Source of the DNA: Aquamicrobium zhengzhouense
Lineage (GTDB): Bacteria; Pseudomonadota; Alphaproteobacteria; Rhizobiales; Rhizobiaceae
DNA: 64,000 bases
NCBI RefSeq assembly: GCF_016124105.1
Contig: NZ_JADGMQ010000016.1
Coordinates: 1 to 64,000, forward strand
Direction of reading: 5' to 3'
The notes beneath the pieces are model-generated. The model saw nothing but the letters and a program-made list of their open reading frames with translations. It searched no databases and was not told the origin of the DNA. The translations under genes and the position numbers were made by a program. Below, in pieces: positions 1-8,815 of this stretch. How positions within the stretch are numbered: position 1 is the stretch's first letter; each line of letters begins with the position of its first letter.

Positions 1-114
1 GAACCCGTCCGGATCGGCAAGGCTTGCCGCATACCACTCAAGATACGTCTCATTGTCGATCAGCGCGTCCGTCTTCCACGCAGACTGGACAGGGTGAACC
101 ACCGGACCCGACAT
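1..114 (-). CDS. Acetyl-CoA synthetase-like protein, N-terminal 38 residues only
   Basis: The window opens inside a leftward gene that begins with ATG at 114. Reading down to base 1 gives 38 residues without a stop, including [20 protein letters not shown], the pattern found at the start of acetyl/propionyl-CoA synthetases (AMP-forming acyl-CoA ligases that activate acetate or propionate with ATP and CoA). A GGAGCG ribosome-binding site lies about 6 bases upstream of the ATG. It follows the livF-like gene on the same strand after about 115 bases with two hairpins, so it may share the transporter transcript or have its own promoter. Only the N-terminus is visible, so acetyl- and propionyl-CoA synthetase cannot be separated. 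Confidence 0.6.
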   Translation of the reverse strand, partial: MSGPVVHPVQSAWKTDALIDNETYLEWYAASLADPDGF

Positions 115-150
115 TTATTCGCTCCAACTTTTCAAACAAATTGCGATGTT

Positions 151-214
151 GGCGCATCGTTGCGTCGCTGGACAACGCAACGATGCGCCTTCTGGCCTGG
201 CTCATTGCCAGGCC
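151..214. repeat. Two stem-loops between livF-like gene and acs-like gene
   Basis: A perfect 14-bp inverted repeat, GGCGCATCGTTGCG at 151-164 with its complement at 176-189 (11-base loop), is followed by a perfect 8-bp one, GGCCTGGC at 194-201 with GCCAGGCC at 207-214 (5-base loop). Neither has a T-run on the minus strand, so they are not classical intrinsic terminators. They could stabilise the 3' end of the transporter mRNA or partly terminate it before the synthetase gene. Confidence 0.55.
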
Positions 215-229
215 CCCGCCCAACCAGGA

Positions 230-997
230 TCAGATTGCCAGATATTCGTTGCGCAACTGGGCGTCGTCGAGCAGCTGCCTGGCAGTGCCGGTAAAGACGA
301 TCTGACCGGTATCCATGATGACGGCGCGGTCGGAAAGGCGCAGCGCCGCCACTGCGTTCTGCTCGACGATGATCGTCGTGATACCACGCGCCTTGATGCT
401 CTGGACGATACGTTCGATCTCCTGAACGATAACCGGCGCCAGACCTTCATAGGGCTCATCAAGCAGGAGAAGCTTCACCTCCCGTGCCAGAGCGCGCGCC
501 ACCGCGAGCATCTGCTGCTCGCCGCCCGACAGCGTGACCGCTTCCTGCTTCCGGCGCTCGGCAAGACGAGGGAAATGGTCGTAAAGTTCCTCGATGGTCA
601 TGCCGTGACCCGGTGCTACCTGCGCGAGGATCAGGTTTTCCTCAACGCTCATTCCCTGAATGATGCGCCGGTCTTCAGGAACGAGCTGGATGCCAGCACG
701 CGAGGCCTGCCAGGCTTTCTGGTTGTGCAGCGGCTTGCCTTCGAGCCACACTTCGCCAGCGCGAAGCTCGGGATTGTCGAGGCGCGCAATCGCCCTGAGC
801 GTCGAGGTCTTGCCCGCACCGTTTCGTCCCAGAAGGGCGAGAATCTCGCCCTTCCGCAGGTCCAAATTCACACCCTGGACGATATAGCTTTCGCCGTAAT
901 AGGCGTGGAGATCGCGCACAGCGAAGAACTGATCCTGTGCGTTGGCCTGGATTGGGGTGGCCGTAGCCTGCACTGATTGTTCGGTCATGACGTTCAT
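230..997 (-). CDS. Branched-chain-amino-acid/urea-type ABC transporter ATPase (LivF type)
   Basis: This 255-residue protein is a cytoplasmic ATPase of the HAAT (Liv/Urt/Fmd) transporter class. It has Walker A GRNGAGKT (residues 57-64), the ABC signature LSGGEQQM from about 156 and Walker B LLLLDEP from about 176, with the LivF-typical short ending after the H-loop region IIVEQN. Its ATG overlaps the TGA of the livG-like gene in an ATGA arrangement, so the two ATPases are translationally coupled. The substrate cannot be read from the ATPase. The neighbouring acyl-CoA synthetase and short-chain-acyl-CoA regulator suggest a short-chain carboxylate or amide rather than leucine. Confidence 0.9.
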   Translation of the reverse strand: MNVMTEQSVQATATPIQANAQDQFFAVRDLHAYYGESYIVQGVNLDLRKGEILALLGRNGAGKTSTLRAIARLDNPELRAGEVWLEGKPLHNQKAWQASRAGIQLVPEDRRIIQGMSVEENLILAQVAPGHGMTIEELYDHFPRLAERRKQEAVTLSGGEQQMLAVARALAREVKLLLLDEPYEGLAPVIVQEIERIVQSIKARGITTIIVEQNAVAALRLSDRAVIMDTGQIVFTGTARQLLDDAQLRNEYLAI

Positions 998-1767
998 TCC
1001 ACGCTCCCGCCGAGATAGGCTTCCTGCACGCGCGGATCCTCCTTGATTTCCTGTGGCAGGCCCGACGCGATGATGCGCCCCTGAGCCAGCACCGAAATCT
1101 TGTCCGCCAGGGAGAACACAACATGCATGTCGTGTTCGATGATGACCTTTGTCATGCCCCGCGACTTGATCTTTTTGAGAAGATCAATGGTCGTGTTGGT
1201 GTCGTGGCGGCTCATGCCAGCGGTAGGCTCGTCAAGCAGTAGCAAGCGCGGCCGCTGGATGAGGCACATGGCAAGTTCAAGGCGCCGTTTGTCACCACGC
1301 GAGAGCGAGGCGGCATTGTCCTCGAGGCGGCCGGTCATGCCGATATCCTCAAGCAGGCTCAGCGCTTCGTCACGGATCTCCGTTTCGGAATCAACAGAGC
1401 GAAGCATGTTGATCTTGAAGGCGCCGTCCCGTCGCGCAAATGCCGGTGCCATCACATTTTGAAGGACCGTAAGGTCCGGGAAGATCTCGGGCGTCTGGAA
1501 GACGCGCGAGATGCCCAGCTGGTTGATTTCATGCGGCTGCTTTCCGGTGAGCACGGTGCCGTCGAAGATGACCGCCCCGCTGGTCGGCGGAAGCCGGCCG
1601 ATGATCACGTTGAGCAGGGTGGACTTGCCGGCACCGTTCGGACCGATGATGGCGTGGGTCTTGCCTTCCTCGACCTGGAGATCGACGTCGGACAAGGCCC
1701 GAAGCCCACCGAACTGCTTCTGTACGTCTGCCGCATGAAGGATGATGTTAGGTTCTGATTGTGCCAT
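994..1767 (-). CDS. HAAT-family ABC transporter ATPase (LivG type)
   Basis: This 257-residue protein is the second ATPase of the transporter. Walker A GPNGAGKST is at residues 42-50, the signature is the variant LSRGDKRRLE, and Walker B reads LLLLDEPTAGM. The signature with a basic stretch instead of GGQ resembles the UrtD/LivG branch. It lies 11 bases downstream of the livM-like gene and overlaps the livF-like gene by 4 bases, so all five transporter genes probably form one transcript. Confidence 0.9.
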   Translation of the reverse strand: MAQSEPNIILHAADVQKQFGGLRALSDVDLQVEEGKTHAIIGPNGAGKSTLLNVIIGRLPPTSGAVIFDGTVLTGKQPHEINQLGISRVFQTPEIFPDLTVLQNVMAPAFARRDGAFKINMLRSVDSETEIRDEALSLLEDIGMTGRLEDNAASLSRGDKRRLELAMCLIQRPRLLLLDEPTAGMSRHDTNTTIDLLKKIKSRGMTKVIIEHDMHVVFSLADKISVLAQGRIIASGLPQEIKEDPRVQEAYLGGSVE

Positions 1768-1778
1768 GACGGATCACC

Positions 1779-2918
1779 CTATTCTGCTGGCTGCGGCGCA
1801 GGCGCCGGACCGGTTCGCGGCTTCTTCCTGTCGAAACGCGCCGCCACGCGCTTTGCCCCTTCCACCAGTCCGCCCGGCAGGAAGACGACGATCAGCACGA
1901 ACATCAGGCCGAGCGTCAGGTGCCATCCCTCGCCAACAAACTTGGACGTGACGGTCACCATCAGGGACTGGATCCCGTCAGGCAGGAACGAGAAGAAATT
2001 GTTCAGCATGTTGCTGTTGATCGCCGAGAAGATGTTCTCGAAATATTTGATCAACCAAGCGCCGACGATCGGGCCGAACAGTGTTCCGACACCACCGAGA
2101 ATGGTCATCAGGACGACGTTGCCGGATTCGGTCCAGCGCATACGTTCGGTACCGGCCAGCGGATCGGTGACGGACAGCAATGCACCCGCGAGGCCAGCGA
2201 TCATTCCCGACACCACGAAGGCCGCTAGGGTGTACGGCTTGGTGTTGAAGCCGGTGTACATCATGCGGGTCTGGTTGGACTTGATGCCGCGCAGCGCCAT
2301 GCCAAAAGGCGAGGCGAAGATCTTCTGCGATATGAAGAAGATCACGATCAGGACAATGGCGGTCAGGTAGAAGCCGCCATAACCGCCGAGCGTGGTACCC
2401 AGGAATGTCGGTGTCGGCAGGCCGGAACCGTAGGTGACGCCGAACATCTTGTCGATGTAGCGCGGATCATTGCCGGCAAGCAGAAGACCCGTCTCGCCGT
2501 TCGTCAGCGGCGTCAGCACCGAATAGGCCAGGCTGTAGCACATCTGGGCGAAGGCAAGGGTGAGGATCGAGAAGTAGATGCCGGTCCTGCGCAGGCAGAA
2601 ATACCCGATCACCAGGGCAAAGAGGCCCGAGATGATGACGGCGAAGATCATCGCCGGCAGGATATCCATGGTCAGGAGCTTGAAGGACCAGACCGCGGTA
2701 TAGGAGCCGATGCCGACGAAGGCTGCGTGGCCGAACGAGAGGTAACCCGTCAGGCCAAACAGGATGTTGAAGCCGACTGCGAAGATCGCATAAATCGCGA
2801 ATTTCTGCATCAGGCCCGGATAGGCGGCGCCAAAGGGCGCCAGCCAGATCGGCATGGTCAGGACGATGGCCGCCAATACGACAAGCGAGGTAAGATCCTT
2901 GCGGGAAAGTGAGAACAT
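1779..2918 (-). CDS. HAAT-family ABC transporter permease (LivM type)
   Basis: This 379-residue multispanning membrane protein shows the LivM-typical core with [21 protein letters not shown] in the first third and a C-terminal half ending in a hydrophobic segment followed by a basic, proline-rich tail ([13 protein letters not shown]). It pairs with the LivH-type permease, whose stop lies only 6 bases upstream of its ATG. Together they form the translocation pore. The protein is somewhat longer than typical LivM because of N- and C-terminal extensions. Confidence 0.9.
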   Translation of the reverse strand: MFSLSRKDLTSLVVLAAIVLTMPIWLAPFGAAYPGLMQKFAIYAIFAVGFNILFGLTGYLSFGHAAFVGIGSYTAVWSFKLLTMDILPAMIFAVIISGLFALVIGYFCLRRTGIYFSILTLAFAQMCYSLAYSVLTPLTNGETGLLLAGNDPRYIDKMFGVTYGSGLPTPTFLGTTLGGYGGFYLTAIVLIVIFFISQKIFASPFGMALRGIKSNQTRMMYTGFNTKPYTLAAFVVSGMIAGLAGALLSVTDPLAGTERMRWTESGNVVLMTILGGVGTLFGPIVGAWLIKYFENIFSAINSNMLNNFFSFLPDGIQSLMVTVTSKFVGEGWHLTLGLMFVLIVVFLPGGLVEGAKRVAARFDRKKPRTGPAPAPQPAE

Positions 2919-2924
2919 GGTGGA

Positions 2925-3953
2925 TCAGCTCTCCATGACACCGCGGCGTCCCATCAGGCCGCGCGGGAGCACGAGCAGGATGATAACAGCCACGAGATAG
3001 ATGATGACCTGGTCAATGCCCGGGATCAGCGACTTGATCTCCGTCATTGAAGCGATCGACTGCAGAATTCCGAGCAGGAAGCCGGCAACGACAGCCCCAG
3101 GCAGCGAGCCCATTCCACCGACAACGACGACGACAAAGCTGAGCACAAGGAAGTCCATGCCGAGATGGTAGTTTGGCGGCAGGAGCGGCGTGTACATGAC
3201 ACCCGCGACACCGGCGACGACGGCGGCAAGGCCGAAGACGATCGTGAAGCGGCGGTCAATGTCGATACCCATCAGGCCCACCGTCTCACGGTCGGCCATG
3301 CCGGCGCGCACAACCATGCCGAAGGTCGTGAACTGGAGAAATGCGAAGACGCCGCCGATGACAAACAGCGAGAAGGCGAGATAGATGATGCGCCACCACG
3401 GATAGGTCAGGGTGCGCGGCTCAAGTCCGAGCAAGATACCAATGTCAGCCGCGCTGCGCAGATCGGTCGGGATCGGCTGCGGGTACGGGTTGGCACCGAA
3501 GAATGCCTTGACAACCTCCTGCAGGACGATCGCGAGGCCGAACGTGACCAGGATCTGTTCCGCATGGGTGCGCTTGTAAAAATGCTTGATGAGACCGCGC
3601 TCCATCGCGATGCCGATTGCCAGCATCGTCGGGACGGCCAGGATTAGGGAGATCGGCACGGAATAGTCGACCATGACCGCACCAAAATCACCGAACCAGT
3701 TCTGCACCAGCGGCGTTCGCACCTCGACGGGTGAGCCCCAGGGGGTCAATTTGGTGGGATCGACGGTAACCGTTTCGATCGTGATCAGATACCGGAAGGT
3801 GACGGCGCAAAAGCAGCCCAGCATGAACAGCGCCCCGTGCGCGAAGTTCACCACCCCAAGAGTACCGAAGACCAGTGTCAGGCCAAGAGCGATAAGCGCG
3901 TAAGCGCCGCCCTTATCCAGCCCGTTTAGCAACTGGGCTAACATCGCAGTCAT
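2925..3953 (-). CDS. HAAT-family ABC transporter permease (LivH type)
   Basis: This 342-residue integral membrane protein begins with the LivH hallmark LLNGLDKGGAYALIALGLTL and continues with GVVNFAHGALFMLG. The conserved cytoplasmic coupling motif region includes GIDIDRRFTIVFGLAAVVAG. An insertion of about 35 residues around positions 60-95 (ETVTVDPTKLTPWGSPVEV) makes it longer than the usual 290-310 residues, a feature seen in urea/amide-type permeases. It is the second gene of the operon after the binding-protein gene, separated by an 89-base gap with a strong hairpin. Confidence 0.9.
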   Translation of the reverse strand: MTAMLAQLLNGLDKGGAYALIALGLTLVFGTLGVVNFAHGALFMLGCFCAVTFRYLITIETVTVDPTKLTPWGSPVEVRTPLVQNWFGDFGAVMVDYSVPISLILAVPTMLAIGIAMERGLIKHFYKRTHAEQILVTFGLAIVLQEVVKAFFGANPYPQPIPTDLRSAADIGILLGLEPRTLTYPWWRIIYLAFSLFVIGGVFAFLQFTTFGMVVRAGMADRETVGLMGIDIDRRFTIVFGLAAVVAGVAGVMYTPLLPPNYHLGMDFLVLSFVVVVVGGMGSLPGAVVAGFLLGILQSIASMTEIKSLIPGIDQVIIYLVAVIILLVLPRGLMGRRGVMES

Positions 3954-4006
3954 TGATTTATCCTCGATGCGAGTTGCGACGCATAGGCGCCGGATATGCG
4001 GTTCTA

Positions 4007-4030
4007 CCCGGCGGCCGTAGGGCCGCCGGG
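4007..4030 (-). repeat. Stem-loop between binding-protein gene and LivH-type permease gene
   Basis: CCCGGCGGCC at 4007-4016 pairs perfectly with GGCCGCCGGG at 4021-4030 across a 4-base loop. No T-run follows. A hairpin here, just after the binding-protein gene and before the membrane components, is the usual device for making more binding protein than permease, by mRNA protection or partial termination. Confidence 0.6.
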
Positions 4031-4042
4031 CGAACTCTCACA

Positions 4043-5389
4043 TCAGCACTGGTTTGGCTCGTAAGGGCCAAGCTCCCCTTCGAAGATCGACGGATCGTAC
4101 GTCGCCTCTTCCCTCGGCGTCTTGCCGATGAGGTTGAGAACGTCGAACCGGCTCGACGGGTTCTCATTGCCGCGCACCACCAGGACTTCCTTCATGCACT
4201 GGTGATCTTCGGCGCGGTAAAGGGTCGGGCCGTTACCCATTCCGTCGAACTCGAAGCCTTCAAGGGCCTTGATGACTTCCGGCGGGTAGAAGGTGCCTGC
4301 ACGCTCGACAGCGTCGGCGTAGAGCAGCGCCTGGACATAGCCCGTATGTGCGGACTGTGACGGCGGCACGCCGTATTCTTCACCATAGGACTTGGTGAAC
4401 GCCTGGCTGCCGGCATCGTCAAGCTGCCAGTTCCAGTTCTGGGTACCGATGATGCCCTTCACCGCATCGCCAGCACCAACTGCCATCAGCTCGGAGAACA
4501 TCGGAACGATGATTTCGAACTGCTTGTCATTAGCCATGCGCTCACGCAGGCCGAACTGAACTGCCTGCGGCAGCGAGTTCACCATGTCGTGGCCATAGTG
4601 GTTGATGATGAGGATGTCGGCGCCGGAGTGCGCGACAGGCGTGAGGTACTGCGAGAAGTCGCCAAGGCCGAGCGGCGTGCGGATGGCAGCTACCGTTTCC
4701 CAGCCAAGCGCTTCGGTGGCGGCCTTCATCGAGGCTTCCTGCGACCAGCCCCAATTATAGTCCGCCGTGATGTGGTAGGCGCGGCGCTCCTTGCCATATT
4801 CACGTTCCAGGATAGGCGCGATTGCGATGCCGGTCTGGTGCGCGTTGAAGTAGTGGCGGAAACCGTAGCGGCGCTTGTCCTTGCCGGTGGTCTCGTTGCC
4901 GTGCGTCAGGCCGGACATGTAGATCACGCCCATTTCCTGGCAGAGCGACTGCTGGGCCACGGCTTCACCGGTGGTCACGCAGCCCGTCACCATGATGACG
5001 CCGTCGCGTTCGATCATGCGGCGGGCACCGTCGCGGGCGGCGTCGGTGTTGGTCTGGGTATCGCCGGTCACGTATTCGACCTTGCGGCCGAGAACGCCGT
5101 TACCCTTCAGCGTCTTGGGGCTGAAGGTGTTCAGGAGGCCGCCATCGCCTTCACCGTTCAGATGCTTGATGGCGAGCTTGTAACCGCTGAGCTGCTCCAG
5201 ACCTTCTTCAGCATAGGAGCCGGTCTGCGGAACGTTGAAACCGAAGATGATCTTGCCGACCGTGTCGGGGTTATTACAGAAACTGTCAGCCCACGCGCCC
5301 TTGGTAAAGAAATACGGTGTGCTGAGCGCCGCAGCGCCCAGACCGGCCTTCTTGATCAGGGTACGCCTGTTCATATGAAACTTGGTCAT
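4043..5389 (-). CDS. HAAT-family substrate-binding protein, Tat-exported (urea/amide-binding type)
   Basis: This 448-residue periplasmic binding protein has a twin-arginine signal at its N-terminus (MNRRTLIKKAG, Arg-Arg at residues 8-9, then a hydrophobic stretch and AWADS), so it is probably exported folded. The mature part begins with DTVGKIIFGFNVPQTGSYAEEG, typical of Peripla_BP_5 proteins of the UrtA/FmdD group rather than of classical LivJ. It is the first gene of the operon, with GAGGAG before the ATG. The ligand is unknown; a short-chain amide or carboxylate is inferred from context. Confidence 0.85.
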   Translation of the reverse strand: MTKFHMNRRTLIKKAGLGAAALSTPYFFTKGAWADSFCNNPDTVGKIIFGFNVPQTGSYAEEGLEQLSGYKLAIKHLNGEGDGGLLNTFSPKTLKGNGVLGRKVEYVTGDTQTNTDAARDGARRMIERDGVIMVTGCVTTGEAVAQQSLCQEMGVIYMSGLTHGNETTGKDKRRYGFRHYFNAHQTGIAIAPILEREYGKERRAYHITADYNWGWSQEASMKAATEALGWETVAAIRTPLGLGDFSQYLTPVAHSGADILIINHYGHDMVNSLPQAVQFGLRERMANDKQFEIIVPMFSELMAVGAGDAVKGIIGTQNWNWQLDDAGSQAFTKSYGEEYGVPPSQSAHTGYVQALLYADAVERAGTFYPPEVIKALEGFEFDGMGNGPTLYRAEDHQCMKEVLVVRGNENPSSRFDVLNLIGKTPREEATYDPSIFEGELGPYEPNQC

Positions 5390-5484
5390 ACTTTCTCCTC
5401 CACGCGAGCCTCATTCTCCCACTCGCGATCAAAGTCTGACATAATTAGTTATTATCTCAACAATCATTTGACTTGACGGGATTA

Positions 5485-5526
5485 TTTTGTAAAAAACTCG
5501 AATTCTGTAAAGTTTATTTTGTAAAA
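5485..5526. promoter_or_regulatory. Three TTTTGTAAAA-like repeats in the divergent scfR/transporter promoter
   Basis: TTTTGTAAAA at 5485-5494, TTCTGTAAAG at 5503-5512 and TTTTGTAAAA at 5517-5526 lie in a strongly AT-rich divergent promoter, the last one 11 bases before the regulator's start codon. The repeats resemble the TTTGCAAA core described for RamB, an ScfR-domain regulator of acetate metabolism. I infer that the adjacent ScfR-type protein binds here, repressing itself and controlling the transporter operon. Confidence 0.5.
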
Positions 5527-5537
5527 AGCTTTGACAG

Positions 5538-7067
5538 TTGAGCGTCAGGACACCCATAGGAACGCGCATCAGGCGCAAGCGTCTTGCCTCCGGCATGACC
5601 CAGACGGCGCTCGCCAATGCGCTGGAAATATCGCCGAGCTACCTGAACCTTATCGAGAACAATAAGCGCGCAATCGCGGGCAAGCTGCTGCTGCGCATCG
5701 CCGAGCGCCTCGACATTGAAATCGAATATCTGACCGAAGATGGCGGGCAGCAGAGCCTTGCCACGGTGAGCGAGCTTCTTGCCGACCCCATCATGCGCGG
5801 GCTGGAGGTGGAGCAAAGCGACATACGCGAGATCGTGAACCGGTTTCCGGAGTTCGCGTCGGCGCTGACGCGGTCATACCGTGCCTATACGGATGCAACC
5901 GCGAATATCGAGGCGCTGCACCATCGCCTGAAGTCGGACCCGTTCCTGTCCGAATTGCTACACGAGATCCTCAACCGCGTTGCAGGCCTCAAATCTTCGG
6001 CAGAAATCGTCGCGACAACGACAGACCTGATGAAAGAGGACCGCAGACGTTTCGCGTCCACGATCTACAATGAAGCGCAGGATCTCGTGCCGACCCTGCA
6101 AAGCCTGATCGGCTATTTCGACGAGTCGGCAAGCCTGCAGCACAAGCCCGTCTCGCCTCTGAACGAGGTCGAGGACGCCGTCATCGAGGCGAACAATTAT
6201 TTCCCGCTCCTGGAAAGCGTTGCCGAAGATCTGGCAAAAGATTTGCCGACCGAGCGGCCGCTGCAGGAAAGCTGGCTGAGCCAAAGGCTCAACGAGTGGT
6301 TCAATGTGGAGGTTCGTCTTAGTTCAGATGGCCAGGCCACACCCGCACCGGCGGGCAAGATTCTGTGGTTGCCGGAAGCCGCCTCCCCCGCAACCCGCAT
6401 CTTTCGAATGCTGAGGATCTATGTCGACGAGGCAGCTGGCGCCGCGATCACGCGTTCACTAAATTCGCTTCCCCTCTCCTCCGAGGAAGCCCGCTCTATT
6501 GGCAGGCGCGCTCTTGGATCCTACCTCGCTGCTGCGATCATGATGCCCTATGATCAGATCCATGCTCTGGCAGAAGAGCGGCGATACGACATCGACCTGA
6601 TCGCAAATCTGCTGGGCGCGGATTTCGAACAGGTTGCGCAAAGGCTGGTTTCGCTGCGCCGGCGCGGACAGGAGGGCGTGCCCTTCGGCTTCCTGCGCGC
6701 CGATCGCGCGGGCCGCCTCACGAAGCGGCTTCCTCTGCCCGGCCTCATCCTTCCTGCATCGGGGCATGGCTGCTTGTTATGGCCGATCTATCGGGCGTTC
6801 TCGTCAACGGACATCGTCCGCCAGGTCTCGGTGTTCCCGAGCGGCTCGCGCTTCCTGCAGATCGCGCGGCGCGTCAACAAATACCCGGGCAGCTACCGGC
6901 CTGACGCGCCGGTCTACGCGATCATGCTGTCCTGCGACGTTCTCCATGCCGACCGAACCGTCTATGGCCGTGCGTTTGACGGCGTGAGCGACAATATTCT
7001 GGCGGGCCCATCCTGCCTGCTCTGCCCGCGCATGGAATGCCTGCATCGAAATGATGTGAGGGAGTAA
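5538..7067 (+). CDS. XRE-family regulator with short-chain fatty acyl sensing domain (ScfR type)
   Basis: This 509-residue protein has an N-terminal Cro/CI-type helix-turn-helix (residues about 7-60, with LASGMTQTALANALEISPSY and LNLIENNKRAI) and a long C-terminal region of the DUF2083/ScfR type ending in CLLCPRMECLHR, the Cys pattern conserved in the family. Relatives such as RamB and PrpC-type regulators sense acyl-CoA or related metabolites of acetate and propionate use. The start is a TTG; the codon two before it is an in-frame TGA, and no ATG or GTG would keep the HTH intact. It is divergent from the transporter operon and ends just before an intrinsic terminator. Confidence 0.8.
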   Translation: MSVRTPIGTRIRRKRLASGMTQTALANALEISPSYLNLIENNKRAIAGKLLLRIAERLDIEIEYLTEDGGQQSLATVSELLADPIMRGLEVEQSDIREIVNRFPEFASALTRSYRAYTDATANIEALHHRLKSDPFLSELLHEILNRVAGLKSSAEIVATTTDLMKEDRRRFASTIYNEAQDLVPTLQSLIGYFDESASLQHKPVSPLNEVEDAVIEANNYFPLLESVAEDLAKDLPTERPLQESWLSQRLNEWFNVEVRLSSDGQATPAPAGKILWLPEAASPATRIFRMLRIYVDEAAGAAITRSLNSLPLSSEEARSIGRRALGSYLAAAIMMPYDQIHALAEERRYDIDLIANLLGADFEQVAQRLVSLRRRGQEGVPFGFLRADRAGRLTKRLPLPGLILPASGHGCLLWPIYRAFSSTDIVRQVSVFPSGSRFLQIARRVNKYPGSYRPDAPVYAIMLSCDVLHADRTVYGRAFDGVSDNILAGPSCLLCPRMECLHRNDVRE

Positions 7068-7071
7068 GGCC

Positions 7072-7103
7072 ACCATCAGGACCCGAGGACCCTGATGGTT
7101 TTT
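7072..7103 (+). terminator. Rho-independent terminator of the scfR-like gene
   Basis: ACCATCAGG at 7072-7080 pairs with CCTGATGGT at 7091-7099 (9 bp, 10-base loop) and runs into TTTTT at 7099-7103. It sits 5 bases after the regulator's stop codon, between convergent genes. Confidence 0.85.
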
Positions 7104-7116
7104 GTAGTGCAGGTGC

Positions 7117-8103
7117 CTAAACCACGGAAGGCTGAGCGCAATCGCCGGGCCGCTCGGCGATTGCAGCGAACAGCTCGCTGTCTTCGCCTGTGGCCGCGTT
7201 CGGCGCCGTCAGCAGAACATCGCCATAAAAGACAGAGTTCGCGCCCGCGACGAGGCAAAGGATTTGCGCCTCGCGATTGAGCGCCGAGCGCCCCGCCGAC
7301 AGCCGCACGGTCGATTTCGGCATGACGAGACGGGCCGTCGCCACCATCCGCACCAGTTCCAGCGGATCTATCAGAGGTCTGCCCTCCAGCGGCGTCCCTT
7401 CGATCGGGATGAGCGCATTGATCGGCACGCTCTCCGGATGCGGGTCCATATTGGCCAGAACATGCAGCATGCCGGCTCGGTCACGGATCGTCTCGCCCAT
7501 GCCGATGATCCCGCCGCAGCACAGATCGACGCCGAAGGCGCGCACATTTGCCAGCGTTTCGAGCCGGTCTTCATAGGTACGGGTGGTGATGATCTTGCCG
7601 TAGAATTCGGGGCTTGTATCAATGTTGTGGTTGTAGGCCGTCAGCCCCGCTTCGGCGAGCCGCTCGGCCTGATGCGGCTTCAGCATGCCAAGGGTGACGC
7701 ACGCCTCCATCTGAAGCGCCCGCACACCTTTCACCATCTCGATAACGGCGTCGAACTCCTTGCCGTCGCGCACCTGGCGCTAGGCCGCACCCATGCAGAA
7801 ACGCTCCGCTCCCGCAGCCTTGGCGGCCTTTGCCATGTCGATCACTTTGGCCGGGTCCATCAACTTGCCGGGGGTCAGATCGACCTGTCGGTGATGGGCC
7901 GATTGCGGGCAATAGGCGCAGTTTTCCGGGCAGGAGCCGGTCTTGATCGAGATCAGGCTCGCCTTTTGCACCCGGTTCGGATCGTGGTGCTGGCGATGAA
8001 CCGCATTTGCCCGCCCGACCAGTTCAAGCAATGGCAGATCATGCAGTGCCACAATCTGGTCGACCGACCAGTCGTGGCGGATCATTCCGTCGGCTTGCGT
8101 CAT
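7117..8103 (-). pseudogene. bioB: Biotin synthase gene interrupted by one amber codon
   Basis: Biotin synthase is the radical-SAM enzyme that inserts sulfur into dethiobiotin. The reading frame gives 328 codons, the usual BioB length, with the radical-SAM cluster Cys58-x3-Cys62-x2-Cys65 in [15 protein letters not shown]. Codon 108 (7780-7782 on the plus strand, TAG on the minus strand) replaces the Trp of the conserved RFCMGAAW motif, and the frame continues perfectly after it (RQVRDGKEF to the natural stop). A single TGG-to-TAG change explains it, and nothing else looks eroded. As read, only a 107-residue fragment would be made unless the codon is suppressed or is a sequencing error. The gene is coupled to bioY (TGATG overlap). 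Confidence 0.9.
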
Positions 8104-8678
8104 CAGGCACGCCCCCGAAGGCGACGGATCGATGCAGGCAGCACGGCGCTTCCAAAGGCAACAACGCCAATCTTGAAAAGATCACCGAGAAGGAACGGCA
8201 AGACGCCGACCGCAAGAAGCTTTCCAGCCGGAACATAAAGCGCGAGCCATGCGAGGCCGAGCCCGTAAACAGGCACCATTCCTGCGATCATTGCGCAGAA
8301 GCGGCCAAACGTGCCCCTGCCCTTCGCCAGCACTGCCACCATCCAGGTCGCGACGAGGTATCCGAAAAGGTAGCCGCCTGTCGGGCCGGCCAGATAGGCA
8401 AGGCCAATCCCGCGCTCTGGCGATCCGGAGAAAACCGGCAGCCCCGAAGCGCCGGCAGCAAGATAGGCGAGGAAAATCGACACCGCCATGCGCGGTCCGA
8501 ATGCCACCGCAAAGGCCATGACCGCCATGGTGTGGAGCGTAATCGGCACCGGCCAGAATGGAACCTGAACCTTGGCGGCAAGTGTCATCAACGCGGCACC
8601 GCCGATGATTGTCATTACAATGCGCATGTTCAGCGCGAAGCGAGCTTGGACCTGTCCGGTCGCGAAATTGTTCATCAT
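8103..8678 (-). CDS. bioY: Biotin ECF transporter substrate-binding membrane subunit BioY
   Basis: This 191-residue membrane protein is the biotin-capturing S-component of an energy-coupling-factor transporter. It has about six hydrophobic segments and the BioY signature [12 protein letters not shown] chose the ATG pair at 8678/8675 (MMNNFATGQ); the frame is open further upstream but has no membrane-protein character there. No bioM or bioN energising subunits lie nearby, so they would be elsewhere or BioY may act alone. It shares a transcript with the broken bioB, and a BioR box lies just upstream of its start, so biotin uptake is probably BioR-controlled. Confidence 0.9.
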   Translation of the reverse strand: MMNNFATGQVQARFALNMRIVMTIIGGAALMTLAAKVQVPFWPVPITLHTMAVMAFAVAFGPRMAVSIFLAYLAAGASGLPVFSGSPERGIGLAYLAGPTGGYLFGYLVATWMVAVLAKGRGTFGRFCAMIAGMVPVYGLGLAWLALYVPAGKLLAVGVLPFLLGDLFKIGVVAFGSAVLPASIRRLRGRA

Positions 8679-8692
8679 TGCCCTTTTGCATT

Positions 8693-8702
8693 TTATAGAT
8701 AA
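8693..8702. promoter_or_regulatory. BioR operator upstream of bioY
   Basis: TTATAGATAA matches the alphaproteobacterial BioR signal TTATMKATAA exactly. It lies 15 bases before the bioY start codon, where bound BioR would block transcription initiation. Confidence 0.85.
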
Positions 8703-8815
8703 TTTGACGAATCTATCGCTAAAGGAATCCATAGATATGGGCGCAAGGCAACCGCGGCTTTGCCGGCCTTGTCTTTGGGCTAGAAAACTGAAGGTTGAGC
8801 GCGGGTGCGCGACGC

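Noticed and set aside
24-305. Short rightward open frames at the left edge
   Set aside because: They are antisense to the acs-like start and the end of the livF-like gene, have low-complexity Arg/Ser/Pro-rich translations and no ribosome-binding site.
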